A stretch of 64,000 bases of DNA from the NCBI GenBank assembly GCA_023423045.1, contig JAFAGA010000008.1, forward strand, positions 1 through 64,000, read 5' to 3'. The first letter of the stretch is position 1; each line of letters opens with the position of its first letter. Under the pieces are notes generated by a model that saw only the letters and a list, made by a program, of their open reading frames with translations, did no database searches and was not told the DNA's origin. The translations under genes and the position numbers were made by a program. Shown here one piece after another: positions 26,691 through 35,486 of the stretch. The DNA is from Bacillota bacterium (GTDB lineage: Bacteria > Bacillota > Clostridia > Lachnospirales > Lachnospiraceae).

Positions 26691-26733
26691 AGTATAATGG
26701 ATGCCATTGCAGTTATCTGTGATTGCAATCAAA
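26691..26733 (-). promoter_or_regulatory. Predicted Fnr/Crp-activated promoter of ric
   Basis: Palindrome TGTGAT-TGCA-ATCAAA at 26718-26733; minus-strand TATACT at 26696-26691 is 29.5 bp from the centre, so the site is at about -41.5 from a start near 26684. Read on the minus strand the half-site is TTTGAT, close to the E. coli Fnr half-site. The diverging phosphatase gene starts 117 bp away on the other side. Confidence 0.65.
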
Positions 26734-26849
26734 TTAAATAAGAGTTACAATAAGACCATATCCTCAAATGCAGAATATGATAAAGATATTACAGTTCAGA
26801 GTGCCGCTGACTGAACCGTAACATAAAAATAATAAAAGGTGGGATTCGT

Positions 26850-27425
26850 TTGAGATTATATATTATCCGTCATGGACAAACAGACTGGAACCTGGCCGGA
26901 AAGATCCAAGGCAGCAGCGATATCGAATTAAATGAGACCGGGATTGCCCAGGCCAAAGAACTAAGCAGAAAGCTCAGCGAAGAGAACTATTCCATTGCCC
27001 GCATCTATTCCAGCAAGCAGAAAAGAGCTTACCAGACTGCCTCCATCATAAGCCGGAGCATCGGCTGCGAGCTTACTCCCGCCGACGGACTGGAGGAGGT
27101 TCGTCTTGGTAATTGGGAAGGTTTATCCTGGCAGGAGGTGAAATGTACCTATCCGTCCGAATATGATGCATGGTATCACAACCGCCGCTATTCCAAAAGC
27201 CATCAGGGAGAATCTTACCAGGAGCTTTTAGAGCGTGTATTGCCTGCCATCCATCATATCATCAATGAGAACACAAAGGATGTCGCCATCGTTACACATA
27301 ATGCCGTTATCATGTGCCTGCAATGCTATCTTACTGATACGCCCTTTCATCAAATGGTCGATTTCAAGGCCGGCAATACCTCAATTACCACACTTGACAG
27401 CAGGCTTTTCCATTTTATTCAATAA
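26850..27425 (+). CDS. Histidine phosphatase family protein (phosphoglycerate mutase-like)
   Basis: A 191-residue member of the branch-2-like histidine phosphatases. The catalytic motif is RHGQTDWN (His about residue 8), and VTHNAVIMC holds the second His. Substrate could be phosphoglycerate or another phosphomonoester. The start codon is TTG, with AAAGGTGGG at the right spacing; it is the only start keeping RHG near the N-terminus. Its stop overlaps the stop of the convergent Crp/Fnr gene by 7 bp, so no terminator separates them. Confidence 0.85.
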   Translation: MRLYIIRHGQTDWNLAGKIQGSSDIELNETGIAQAKELSRKLSEENYSIARIYSSKQKRAYQTASIISRSIGCELTPADGLEEVRLGNWEGLSWQEVKCTYPSEYDAWYHNRRYSKSHQGESYQELLERVLPAIHHIINENTKDVAIVTHNAVIMCLQCYLTDTPFHQMVDFKAGNTSITTLDSRLFHFIQ

Positions 27426-28135
27426 GAACCGGCAAGTGCTCCCAGAGCTTCTTTATCCAATATCAATATTGATTTGTTATTCACGGAGCGGATAATCCCT
27501 TCATTCTCAAGCTGCCCCAGCTTTCGGCTCACCGTTTCTCTCGCCACACCGAGGTAATTGGCAATTCCTTCCCTGCTTAACGGCAATTGTATCAGGGTTC
27601 CTTCTTTTTCCAGGGTTCCGTATTTCGCAGCAAATTCCAGCAAAATACCGCCAATCCGGTTATCCACATTCCGTACTCCCATCCCTTGCATGGCATTCTC
27701 CAGCCTTGCCATCCTCTCTCCCAGCTCAGCTATAATCTTCACCGCAATATCCGGATACTGGTATAGAAGCTTCTGGAACTGCCCCTTGGAAAGAATGCAG
27801 GTTTTTACCGGTTGAAGAGCCTCCACATTATAAGTAGCAGTACGGTCCGTCAGCAAATTCTGCTCCCCAAAGAAATCTCCTTCGGAGAATACATACAGAA
27901 TCTGCTCTCTTCCGTCTGCGGTATATTTAAAAGCTTTTGCACTGCCCTCATGTATAATCACAATATTTTCCGAACGCTCACCGTCATGCATCAGAAGCTC
28001 TCCCTTCTTGTATTCACGGTGATTGATTAAATCAGATATTTTCCCAACCTCTTCACTGCTAAGTGAAGAAAAAATAGGTACTTTCTTAACACACAAATCA
28101 TTATGACAAAATCCACACTGACAGGAAGCAGTCAT
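27419..28135 (-). CDS. Crp/Fnr family transcriptional regulator
   Basis: A 238-residue regulator: cyclic-nucleotide-like beta barrel (about 20-135), dimer helix, and a C-terminal helix-turn-helix reading REGIANYLGVARETVSRKLG. The recognition helix has E-T-V-S-R, like Fnr. The N-terminus has four Cys (5, 7, 10, 15) and another Cys is at 113, a layout similar to the three N-terminal plus one central Cys that bind the [4Fe-4S] cluster of Fnr. An O2- or NO-sensing cluster is therefore plausible. It is the best candidate for the TGTGAT-N4-ATCACA sites found here. GGAGGGTG precedes the ATG. Confidence 0.88.
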   Translation of the reverse strand: MTASCQCGFCHNDLCVKKVPIFSSLSSEEVGKISDLINHREYKKGELLMHDGERSENIVIIHEGSAKAFKYTADGREQILYVFSEGDFFGEQNLLTDRTATYNVEALQPVKTCILSKGQFQKLLYQYPDIAVKIIAELGERMARLENAMQGMGVRNVDNRIGGILLEFAAKYGTLEKEGTLIQLPLSREGIANYLGVARETVSRKLGQLENEGIIRSVNNKSILILDKEALGALAGSY

Positions 28136-28233
28136 ATCATCAGCACCCTCCTAATTTGTAGTATGATCGTACTGCGGCCGCCTCTCACCCGGAGCGGATG
28201 AACTTGCAATAACCGACAGAAGGATCCTAATTT

Positions 28234-28262
28234 ATTGTAATATGTACTTGAAACCATGTCAA
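28234..28262 (-). promoter_or_regulatory. Promoter of the Crp/Fnr gene
   Basis: On the minus strand a perfect TTGACA (28262-28257) and TACAAT (28239-28234) are 17 bp apart. This is a strong constitutive-type promoter, giving a leader of about 92 nt. Confidence 0.65.
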
Positions 28263-28340
28263 CCCGAAGCGAATTCAAATACAGGTGTTCATCCGCTGAC
28301 GGTATTACCGTTCAGGCTACAGCATGCCATATTATGACCG

Positions 28341-28919
28341 TCAGCGAACCGCTCCATTTTTGAAATTATCAAACCACTGGCTCATCTCTTCGTCACTATC
28401 CACTTTTAGAATCTTAAAGATTTCATAGGCGAACTCAACTGCCGCTGTTTCATTGGCAGTTATAAATCCCATATCATAAACCACTTGAGCCGGTATATAG
28501 AATTTTTCACCCTCATATCCTTCTACGCTTTGAAACAGCTCTAAAGAATCACCTGTGTGCCTTATATTATTGAGAAAGCCATGCTTACAAAGAAAATAGG
28601 TTGCTCCACATATCGCTGCAACAGGAATGTCTAAACTTCGAACCTTATTAACAAACTGTGCTATTTCATCATAATCATTTTCTTCCCATGAAAGACCGCC
28701 AGGAATAATAAGGATCGAAAGGCTGTCAAAATTGTCATAGTTGTCAATGCAAAAATCAACTGAGGCTTTTATCCCGCCCATTGATACCTGAGCAGCCGTA
28801 TCGATACCAATGGTTTTTACTTTATATTCTGAAAAGGAGTTAGCTACCGCAATCGCATAGCTTGCTTCCCAATCACACCAGCGGTCTGTTAACAGAAGAA
28901 GTATTTCATTTTTATTCAC
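28341..28919 (-). CDS. DJ-1/PfpI family protein
   Basis: A 192-residue class I glutamine amidotransferase-like protein. The nucleophile elbow is AAICGATYFL (Cys about residue 95), and IIPGG lies before it. Members act as glyoxalases, deglycases, chaperones or stress proteins; the function here is not set. A GTG start at 28919 has GAGGTG 6 bases upstream. A 10-bp inverted repeat (28294-28303 with 28337-28346) spans the stop codon region. Confidence 0.8.
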   Translation of the reverse strand: MNKNEILLLLTDRWCDWEASYAIAVANSFSEYKVKTIGIDTAAQVSMGGIKASVDFCIDNYDNFDSLSILIIPGGLSWEENDYDEIAQFVNKVRSLDIPVAAICGATYFLCKHGFLNNIRHTGDSLELFQSVEGYEGEKFYIPAQVVYDMGFITANETAAVEFAYEIFKILKVDSDEEMSQWFDNFKNGAVR

Positions 28920-29118
28920 GATTACACCTCCATATTATATTAAATGCCTGTAAATATGTTTTACTCTTGTATCAGCTTCCGTCTCATCTAAAAATTATAC
29001 TATATTTTTTGCTTTACTTCCATACAACTTTACAAACTTTGCACTGGGCCAAAATCACAAGAATAAAAAGGCTTTGAGGTACCCTCCAACAGAAGAGGAT
29101 ACCGCTATTAACACTGTC

Positions 29119-29191
29119 TTTCAATGCCGATGTTCCATTGAAACCACCGTTAACGGTACCCTCTCACTTATTAATAACTCACTCTTATTAA
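29119..29191. repeat. Hairpins beyond the end of V-ATPase operon 1
   Basis: Three inverted repeats follow ntpD of operon 1: TTTCAATG/CATTGAAA (29119-29143), palindrome ACCGTTAACGGT (29146-29157) and TTAATAA/TTATTAA (29171-29191). One or more probably end the operon transcript. The remainder of 28920-29206 shows no gene. Confidence 0.4.
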
Positions 29192-29206
29192 CTGCTTTTA
29201 CCTTAA

Positions 29207-29884
29207 TTATGCCTCAAAATGATTTTGATAGCGCTCGCTGTAATGATGTGCCTGCTCCAGCATCATATCCTTTACCTTCATAAGGCGCACCTGAGTGCTT
29301 CTCTCATTCTCATCCAGCTTCATTACGATATACTTGATATTTTCCTTTAATTCCGGAATCATTACATGCTCCAGTGCATTTACACGGCGTCTGGTCTTCT
29401 CAATCTCCGCAGCCATCAGCTGACAGGACTTCTCAATCTGGGCCAGCCGCAGCATATCCGGAAGAATATCCTGCAGGGACTTTACCGCATCATCCAAATC
29501 GCTGGAGGTGAAGGCAAAGCCATAGGGAAAGATATCATTTGCATCCGGTGTCTTGGTACGGACATTAAATTCCGGTATCTCAACACTCATTACATTGCGC
29601 ACTCCAGCCTCAAGGGTAACCTCCTGCTTCGGTGCCATCAATGCCACATTCAGCACCTCGTCCGGCATCGAAGACCGGGCCAGCACAAAGTTTTGATTTG
29701 CATCCATAATTCCTTTTTCTACTTTTTCACGAAGTGCTCTGTTCTCCCGAACCATGTCGAGGAACTGCCGCATCAGCTCATCCCGCTTGTCCTTTAATAA
29801 CTTGTGACCGCGGGTTGCCGTCGCCAGCTTCTTCTTCAGCTTCGTAAGCTCCATTCGTGTCGGATTCACACGTGCCTTAGCCAA
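29207..29884 (-). CDS. ntpD: V-type ATPase subunit D (operon 1)
   Basis: A 225-residue coiled-coil shaft protein. The N-terminus ARVNPTRMELTKLKKKLATATRGHKLLKDKRDEL is the family hallmark, and the C-terminal helix pairs with it to form the rotor axle inside A3B3. The start codon is TTG at 29884 with GGGGGGTG upstream. Last gene of the minus-strand operon, 15 bp after ntpB. Compared with the operon 2 copy (206 residues) it has a longer C-terminus. Confidence 0.93.
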   Translation of the reverse strand: MAKARVNPTRMELTKLKKKLATATRGHKLLKDKRDELMRQFLDMVRENRALREKVEKGIMDANQNFVLARSSMPDEVLNVALMAPKQEVTLEAGVRNVMSVEIPEFNVRTKTPDANDIFPYGFAFTSSDLDDAVKSLQDILPDMLRLAQIEKSCQLMAAEIEKTRRRVNALEHVMIPELKENIKYIVMKLDENERSTQVRLMKVKDMMLEQAHHYSERYQNHFEA

Positions 29885-29899
29885 AGTCCAGCACCCCCC

Positions 29900-31273
29900 T
29901 TATACATTACCGTAATACTGATCCAATAATTCATCCTTAATTCTCTTAAGCTCTGTTCTGGGAAGGATGGACAGTAATCTCCAGCCCAGATTCAAGGTAT
30001 CCTCAATATCACGGTTGGTTTCATAGCCCTGAGATACATATTCCCGCTCGAAGGCATCCGCAAACTTTGCATACAATTTATCAATATCCGTCAAGGCCGC
30101 CTCACCAAGCACTACCATAAGTTCTTTTGCTTCCTTACCTCTTGCATAGGCTGCAAAGATCTGGTTCATGGTATTGGCATGATCGCTTCTGGTCTTGCCT
30201 TCACCGATACCCTTATCCTTCAGACGTGACAGGGAGGGCAGTACATCAATCGGGGGCTGGATGCTCTGACGGTACAGATCACGGCTTAAGATAATCTGCC
30301 CCTCGGTAATGTAACCGGTTAAGTCAGGGATCGGATGTGTCTTATCATCTTCTGGCATGGTCAGAATCGGAATCATGGTAATACTTCCGTTCCTTCCCTT
30401 CTTTCTTCCCGCTCTCTCATAGAGGGAAGCCAGGTCTGTGTACATATAGCCTGGATAACCGCGGCGTCCCGGCACCTCTTTACGGGCTGCCGATACCTCA
30501 CGGAGGGAATCTGCATAGTTGGTAATATCCGTGAGGATGACCAACACATGCATATCCTTCTCAAATGCCAGATATTCCGCAGCGGTCAATGCCATACGGG
30601 GAGTCGAAATACGCTCAATCGCAGGGTCATTGGCCAGATTGACAAACATTACGGTACGGTCAATGGCACCGGTCTCGCGGAAGCTCTCGGTGAAAAAGTT
30701 CGCTTCCTCGAAGGTAATACCCATGGCTGCAAATACTACGGCAAAGGGTTCCGTGGTTCCCCGCACTTTGGCCTGACGGGCTATCTGGGCCGCCAGCTCG
30801 GCATGGGGCAGACCGCTTGCCGAAAAAATCGGAAGCTTCTGACCGCGAACCAGGGTGTTCAGACCGTCAATGGCAGATACGCCGGTTTGAATGAATTCCT
30901 GAGGGTAATTTCTGGCCGCCGGATTCATCGGAAGACCATTGATGTCCAACCTCTTTTCCGGGAGTATCTCCGGTCCGTCATCCATGGGACGTCCCAAGCC
31001 GTCGAATACACGGCTCAACATATCCTCACTTACGCCCAGCTCCATGCTCCGCCCAAGAAAACGAACCTTACTGCTGGCAAGATTAATACCTGCCGAGTTT
31101 TCAAATAATTGCACCAGAGCATTGGAACCGTCAATTTCAAGGACTCTGCAGCGGCGTTTCTCTCCGCTGGCAAGTTCTATTTCTGCAAGTTCGTCAAAGG
31201 CAACACCTTCTACCCCCTGCACTAACATAAGAGGACCTGCCACCTCTTGAATCGTTCTATATTCCTTAGGCAT
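29900..31273 (-). CDS. ntpB: V-type ATPase subunit B (operon 1)
   Basis: A 457-residue non-catalytic subunit of the A3B3 head. It has the family segments PNPAARNYPQEFIQTG-like (here MNPAARNYPQEFIQTGVSAIDG) and YPGYMYTDLASLYERAGR, and lacks a Walker A lysine, as expected. ATG overlaps the ntpA stop (TAATG), so translation is coupled. GGAGGAAGCC precedes it. Confidence 0.95.
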   Translation of the reverse strand: MPKEYRTIQEVAGPLMLVQGVEGVAFDELAEIELASGEKRRCRVLEIDGSNALVQLFENSAGINLASSKVRFLGRSMELGVSEDMLSRVFDGLGRPMDDGPEILPEKRLDINGLPMNPAARNYPQEFIQTGVSAIDGLNTLVRGQKLPIFSASGLPHAELAAQIARQAKVRGTTEPFAVVFAAMGITFEEANFFTESFRETGAIDRTVMFVNLANDPAIERISTPRMALTAAEYLAFEKDMHVLVILTDITNYADSLREVSAARKEVPGRRGYPGYMYTDLASLYERAGRKKGRNGSITMIPILTMPEDDKTHPIPDLTGYITEGQIILSRDLYRQSIQPPIDVLPSLSRLKDKGIGEGKTRSDHANTMNQIFAAYARGKEAKELMVVLGEAALTDIDKLYAKFADAFEREYVSQGYETNRDIEDTLNLGWRLLSILPRTELKRIKDELLDQYYGNV

Positions 31274-33039
31274 TAGGCTTCCTCCTTCATCTTCACTAAA
31301 TTGTTAATCTCAATCTGCAGTTTCTGGAGGATATCCTCACATTCGCCATCGATCCTGTCCTTGGATACATATTTGAAACGGCCGATATTTTCTCTGACCT
31401 CCAGCTTAACCAGACTGTCGATACTCACACCCTTGCCCAGAGCCTCCAGAGCCGCATCATAATAATGCAATACCAGCTCCATCATCAGATACTGCTTCTG
31501 AAGATCCGTATAAGTATCCACCTCATGGAAGGCATCCTGATGCAGGTAATCCTCACGGATGGACCTGGCAGCCTCCAGCTTCAGACGGTCCGGCGCGGAC
31601 AAAGCATCCATACCAACCAGTTTAACAATCTCCTCCAGCTCCGCTTCGTCATTGAGCATCTTCATAATCCTGGTTCTGAGATCCACCCACTTTTCATTGA
31701 CATTGGTATTGAACCATTTGCCAAGATTATACAGTGAGTAACTGGTCAGCCAGTTAATGGCCGGGAAATGTCTGCGGTAAGCAAGATTGGCATCCAGCCC
31801 CCAGAACACCTTGACAATACGTAGGGTTGCCTGGGATACCGGCTCGGAGATATCACCGCCCGGCGGCGATACTGCACCGATTGCGGACAGAGCTCCCTCT
31901 CTTCCCTCTTTTCCGAGAGCGATTACGCGCCCCGCTCTCTCATAAAATTGGGCTAAACGGCTGGCAAGATAGGCGGGATAGCCTTCCTCACCGGGCATTT
32001 CCTCCAGACGTCCGGACATCTCACGAAGAGCCTCAGCCCAACGGGAGGTGGAATCCGCCATCAGCGCTACGGAATAGCCCATATCACGGAAATATTCCGC
32101 AATGGTAATACCAACATAGATGGATGCTTCCCGGGCAGCAACGGGCATGTCCGAGGTGTTTGCGATCAAAACCGTACGTTCCATCAACGATTTTCCGGTC
32201 TTCGGGTCCTTCAGCTCCGGGAATTCGTTCAATACGTCGGTCATCTCATTGCCGCGCTCTCCGCAGCCGATATATACTACAATGTCTGCCTCCGCCCACT
32301 TGGCAAGCTGGTGCTGAACCACGGTCTTACCGCTTCCGAAAGGACCGGGAACCGCAGCAACGCCTCCTTTGGCAATGGGGAACAGGGTATCGATTACCCG
32401 CTGCCCCGTCACCAGAGGCTTATCCGGTGACAGCTTCTGCTTGTAGGGCCTGCCGATACGAACCGGCCACTTCTGCATCAGGGTAATGTTCTCCAGGCTG
32501 CCGTCCGTCTTCTCCACGACGGCAATGGTATCTGTTACCGTATAATCACCCTCATGAATGGATCTGACCACTCCCTTTATTCCGTTAGGAATCATGATCT
32601 TATGAGATACAATCTCTGTCTCCTCAACGGTACCGATGATATCACCGGCCTCCACCGCATCTCCTGCCTTCACTCCCGGTACAAAATGCCACCGGGCATC
32701 CCTGTTCAAAGATGGAATTTCAACTCCTCTTTTCAAGTTGGTGCCAATGGCTTCCATGATATCGACCAACGGACGCTGAATGCCGTCAAAGATGCTTCCG
32801 ATCAGTCCGGGGCCCAACTCCACGCTTAAGGGCGCTCCGGTGGATTCCACCGGTTCCCCGGGGCCCAGGCCGGAGGTTTCCTCATATACCTGAATGGATG
32901 CCTGGTCACCATGGATTTCAATAATTTCTCCAATCAGACGCTGGTCACTTACACGAACCACGTCGAACATATTGGCATCACGCATTCCTTCGGCGACAAC
33001 CAACGGACCGGCAACCTTTTTTATTGTGCCTTTACTCAT
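31273..33039 (-). CDS. ntpA: V-type ATPase catalytic subunit A (operon 1)
   Basis: A 588-residue catalytic subunit. Walker A reads GPFGSGKT (about residues 230-237), followed by VVQHQLAKWAEADIVVYIGCGERGNEMTDVL and a normal Walker B region. The characteristic non-homologous insertion of V/A-type A subunits (about 115-190) is present. ATP hydrolysis or synthesis here drives the D-F shaft. GGAGATTATT precedes the ATG at 33039; the ATG at 33051 lies too close to any binding site. Confidence 0.96.
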   Translation of the reverse strand: MSKGTIKKVAGPLVVAEGMRDANMFDVVRVSDQRLIGEIIEIHGDQASIQVYEETSGLGPGEPVESTGAPLSVELGPGLIGSIFDGIQRPLVDIMEAIGTNLKRGVEIPSLNRDARWHFVPGVKAGDAVEAGDIIGTVEETEIVSHKIMIPNGIKGVVRSIHEGDYTVTDTIAVVEKTDGSLENITLMQKWPVRIGRPYKQKLSPDKPLVTGQRVIDTLFPIAKGGVAAVPGPFGSGKTVVQHQLAKWAEADIVVYIGCGERGNEMTDVLNEFPELKDPKTGKSLMERTVLIANTSDMPVAAREASIYVGITIAEYFRDMGYSVALMADSTSRWAEALREMSGRLEEMPGEEGYPAYLASRLAQFYERAGRVIALGKEGREGALSAIGAVSPPGGDISEPVSQATLRIVKVFWGLDANLAYRRHFPAINWLTSYSLYNLGKWFNTNVNEKWVDLRTRIMKMLNDEAELEEIVKLVGMDALSAPDRLKLEAARSIREDYLHQDAFHEVDTYTDLQKQYLMMELVLHYYDAALEALGKGVSIDSLVKLEVRENIGRFKYVSKDRIDGECEDILQKLQIEINNLVKMKEEA

Positions 33040-33056
33040 AATAATCTCCATTCTTC

Positions 33057-33374
33057 TTAACTATTAAATATGATATCGGAGCCAACCGCACGCTCCACGG
33101 ACTTTTTCACATTGCGCATTCCTCTTCCTGTATTGCCTGAAACACCGGGAATCGGAATGATCGCCGGCAGGTAGTCGGATATATAACGGTCAATCTCCGT
33201 TTCCAGCTCCGCCTGCAGCGCTTCTGTAACATAGATAATCGCATACTGTCCTTCCACCAGCTTCTTCAATTCCTTTGCCGCTTCCTCCCGGTCAGTCACC
33301 GGACGGGTCTCCAGACCAAGTGCCGCAAATCCGTAGATGCTGTCCCGATCGCCGAGAACTGCTACCTTATACAT
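33057..33374 (-). CDS. ntpG: V-type ATPase subunit F (operon 1)
   Basis: A 105-residue alpha/beta subunit that binds the D shaft. It begins YKVAVLGDRDSIYGFAALGLE, typical of subunit F (NtpG in Enterococcus hirae), and ends in the conserved GRGMRNVKKSVERAVGSDI helix. It overlaps ntpC by 8 bp. Confidence 0.92.
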   Translation of the reverse strand: MYKVAVLGDRDSIYGFAALGLETRPVTDREEAAKELKKLVEGQYAIIYVTEALQAELETEIDRYISDYLPAIIPIPGVSGNTGRGMRNVKKSVERAVGSDIIFNS

Positions 33375-34335
33375 ACATCTCCCTCAATCTTTCCCGGATC
33401 GATTGATCCGGAATACTGTTTCTTTTACCGGAAAGTACTATTCTCACCGTTTTTATTTCATTTTCTCTGGCGAGGATATAAGCTGCCAGAGGTGAAATGG
33501 TAAAGGGGTTATAAAGCTGCGGCCGTATGTGCCGAATAATCAAATTATCGCTCCAGCGTTCAAAAGCGGAGGAGGACTCCCGGAGTGCAGCCACCGCATC
33601 CTCGTATACCGTGGACGACAGATATTCATAAATCGCCTCCGTCCCCGATAGTGCCGCTTCTATCAGCTCCCGCTTGTCCAGACTGTCGCAGGAGGCAAGA
33701 GCTCGTTCCAGAAAATCTCTGTTTTTTCCGGTCCGGCTGCTTCGTATCGCTATATTGATATCCGCCGCTGCGACTTTTAACTCAGCATATTGGGTGAATA
33801 ATTCATTTCCCGTTGCTTTGCCTTTCGCCAGGATCGTCTCCAGAGCTGCCCGGTCGATAATTACATCACACAAACCACTGTCACCGGTATGCATCTGCAC
33901 CTGATAAGCTTCTTCCGCAGGGGCTTGCATATGTCCGGGAAGAACACTAAAATCATGTTCTCTGACTGCGCTGATCACAGCATCCGGCTTTATGGTTCCC
34001 TGATGGATATAAATATTGCTGAATTCACTATTGGTATACACCTGCTTGATGGCGGCCTTCAGATTATGAAAGTCATTGCCATACAAAAATGTATCAAATA
34101 CGGACATGTCCTCTACCAGCTCCGAGATCAGTCCCCAGGTTTTATCACGTTCCACACTTAATATCTGATCCGAATTCTCATCACCTGCCCTGCCCCAGCC
34201 CTTATCGGCCAAAACCCGAAGACATTGCAATTCATTATCACAATTCATCAGCTGGTCCAGGTCGGATTTATTCAAAAGAGAACTCTCCTTCGAACGAATT
34301 CGGGCAACCGCATATAAATATTGATTGTCCGCCAT
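33367..34335 (-). CDS. ntpC: V-type ATPase subunit C (operon 1)
   Basis: A 322-residue all-helical funnel protein (AC39/Vma6 family) linking the D-F shaft to the membrane ring. It starts NQYLYAVARIRSKESSLLNKSDL and ends with RPQLYNPFTISPLAAYILARENEIKTVRIVL, the conserved C-terminal signature. Tight coupling: 8-bp overlap with the next gene. GGAGAGGTGATGAC precedes the ATG. Confidence 0.93.
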   Translation of the reverse strand: MADNQYLYAVARIRSKESSLLNKSDLDQLMNCDNELQCLRVLADKGWGRAGDENSDQILSVERDKTWGLISELVEDMSVFDTFLYGNDFHNLKAAIKQVYTNSEFSNIYIHQGTIKPDAVISAVREHDFSVLPGHMQAPAEEAYQVQMHTGDSGLCDVIIDRAALETILAKGKATGNELFTQYAELKVAAADINIAIRSSRTGKNRDFLERALASCDSLDKRELIEAALSGTEAIYEYLSSTVYEDAVAALRESSSAFERWSDNLIIRHIRPQLYNPFTISPLAAYILARENEIKTVRIVLSGKRNSIPDQSIRERLREMYV

Positions 34336-34357
34336 GTCATCACCTCTCTCCGGTCAT

Positions 34358-34954
34358 TTATTCGAACAGCAACGAATTGACCTTGTCCAGCAGATTCTCT
34401 CTTTGCTCTGCAAACAGTGCATCAAAGGAGCAGTTTTCCTCAATATCACCATAAACCAACAGGAAGCCGCCCTCAAAGGAAGTCCTCTCCTCTGCTATAT
34501 GAAGCGCTGTTCCCGGTTTATCTTTAAGCACCTCTGCCAAACGTGCGGCAAAGTCCGGTGTCAGCCGCTGCCTGTCCGCATCAGAGAAGATTATCTTGCC
34601 TTCTGCATTATGAGCATGTTTTTTAATAATGGATAAAATAATATCCGTATACTCTGAACTTGGCAGCTCTGACAGTTTATTTCTAGCACTGGTGATGATA
34701 TTGCTGATGATCTGCTGTTTTGCATCCAGGAGCATTTTTCTCTCCTGCAATGCGGCGGAGGATTCTGAGCGGCTAAGTACCGACTTTACATCTTCTTCTG
34801 ATTTTTCGGAAATCTGACGGCTTTTAAACTCCGCTTCCTTCCTGGCATCGGCAAGAATTACATCTGCCTCGCCCCTCGCCTTAGCGATAACCGCATCCGC
34901 CTCTTTCCGGGCATCTGCTTCAATCGCATCCAATATCTTTTCTAATCCAGTCAT
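34358..34954 (-). CDS. ntpE: V-type ATPase subunit E (operon 1)
   Basis: A 198-residue peripheral-stalk subunit. The N-terminal half is a long charged coiled coil with the ADARKEADAVIAKARGEADVIL pattern, and the C-terminal globular part (EEERTSFEGGFLLVYGDIEENCSF-like) binds subunit B. It pairs with the G/H-type coiled coil at 37559. Confidence 0.9.
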   Translation of the reverse strand: MTGLEKILDAIEADARKEADAVIAKARGEADVILADARKEAEFKSRQISEKSEEDVKSVLSRSESSAALQERKMLLDAKQQIISNIITSARNKLSELPSSEYTDIILSIIKKHAHNAEGKIIFSDADRQRLTPDFAARLAEVLKDKPGTALHIAEERTSFEGGFLLVYGDIEENCSFDALFAEQRENLLDKVNSLLFE

Positions 34955-34991
34955 AGGAACACATTACCTTTCATAGTAATTCTCAAGTTGA

Positions 34992-35486
34992 TCAAATATT
35001 AATACCATTCACACCGGTAACTGCCAGGATAGAGATAAGTAATGCAAGAATAGCATAGGTCTCAACCATAGCGGGGAAGATAATGGACTTACCGAAGGCT
35101 TCCGGCTTCTTTGCAAGGATGCCCATGGAAGCCACAGATGCCTTGGCCTGACGGATTGCAGACTCATAACCTACGATAGCCATAGGAAGACACGCTGCAA
35201 AATACAATAAGCCCTTTGTAAAAGAAATATCACTGTTGCCGCCAAGTACACCAATCTGAGTAAAGGTGATGAAGGCAATGATCAGACCATACATACCCTG
35301 AGTACCGGGTAAGAGCTGAAGCACAAGTGCCTTACCAAACTTAGCGGGATCCTCTGTTACAACTCCTGCGCCGGCTTCACCGGCCATACCTACCCCTTTT
35401 GCAGAACCAATTCCAGGTAATAATGCAGCCATTGCTGCCCCCAATAAAGCTAATACAATTCCTAAAGTATTAAGATCAAATTTCAT
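34992..35486 (-). CDS. ntpK: V-type ATPase proteolipid subunit K, Na+-type ligands (operon 1)
   Basis: A 164-residue, four-helix ring subunit. It matches E. hirae NtpK closely in the segments GIGSAKGVGM, LQLLPGTQGMYG and MVETYAIL. The Na+ ligands known in NtpK (L61, T64, Q65, Q110, E139) align with L59, T62, Q63, Q113 and E142 here, so all are kept. This predicts Na+ as the coupling ion. It overlaps the end of ntpI by 11 bp. AAGGAGAACG precedes the ATG. Confidence 0.95.
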   Translation of the reverse strand: MKFDLNTLGIVLALLGAAMAALLPGIGSAKGVGMAGEAGAGVVTEDPAKFGKALVLQLLPGTQGMYGLIIAFITFTQIGVLGGNSDISFTKGLLYFAACLPMAIVGYESAIRQAKASVASMGILAKKPEAFGKSIIFPAMVETYAILALLISILAVTGVNGINI

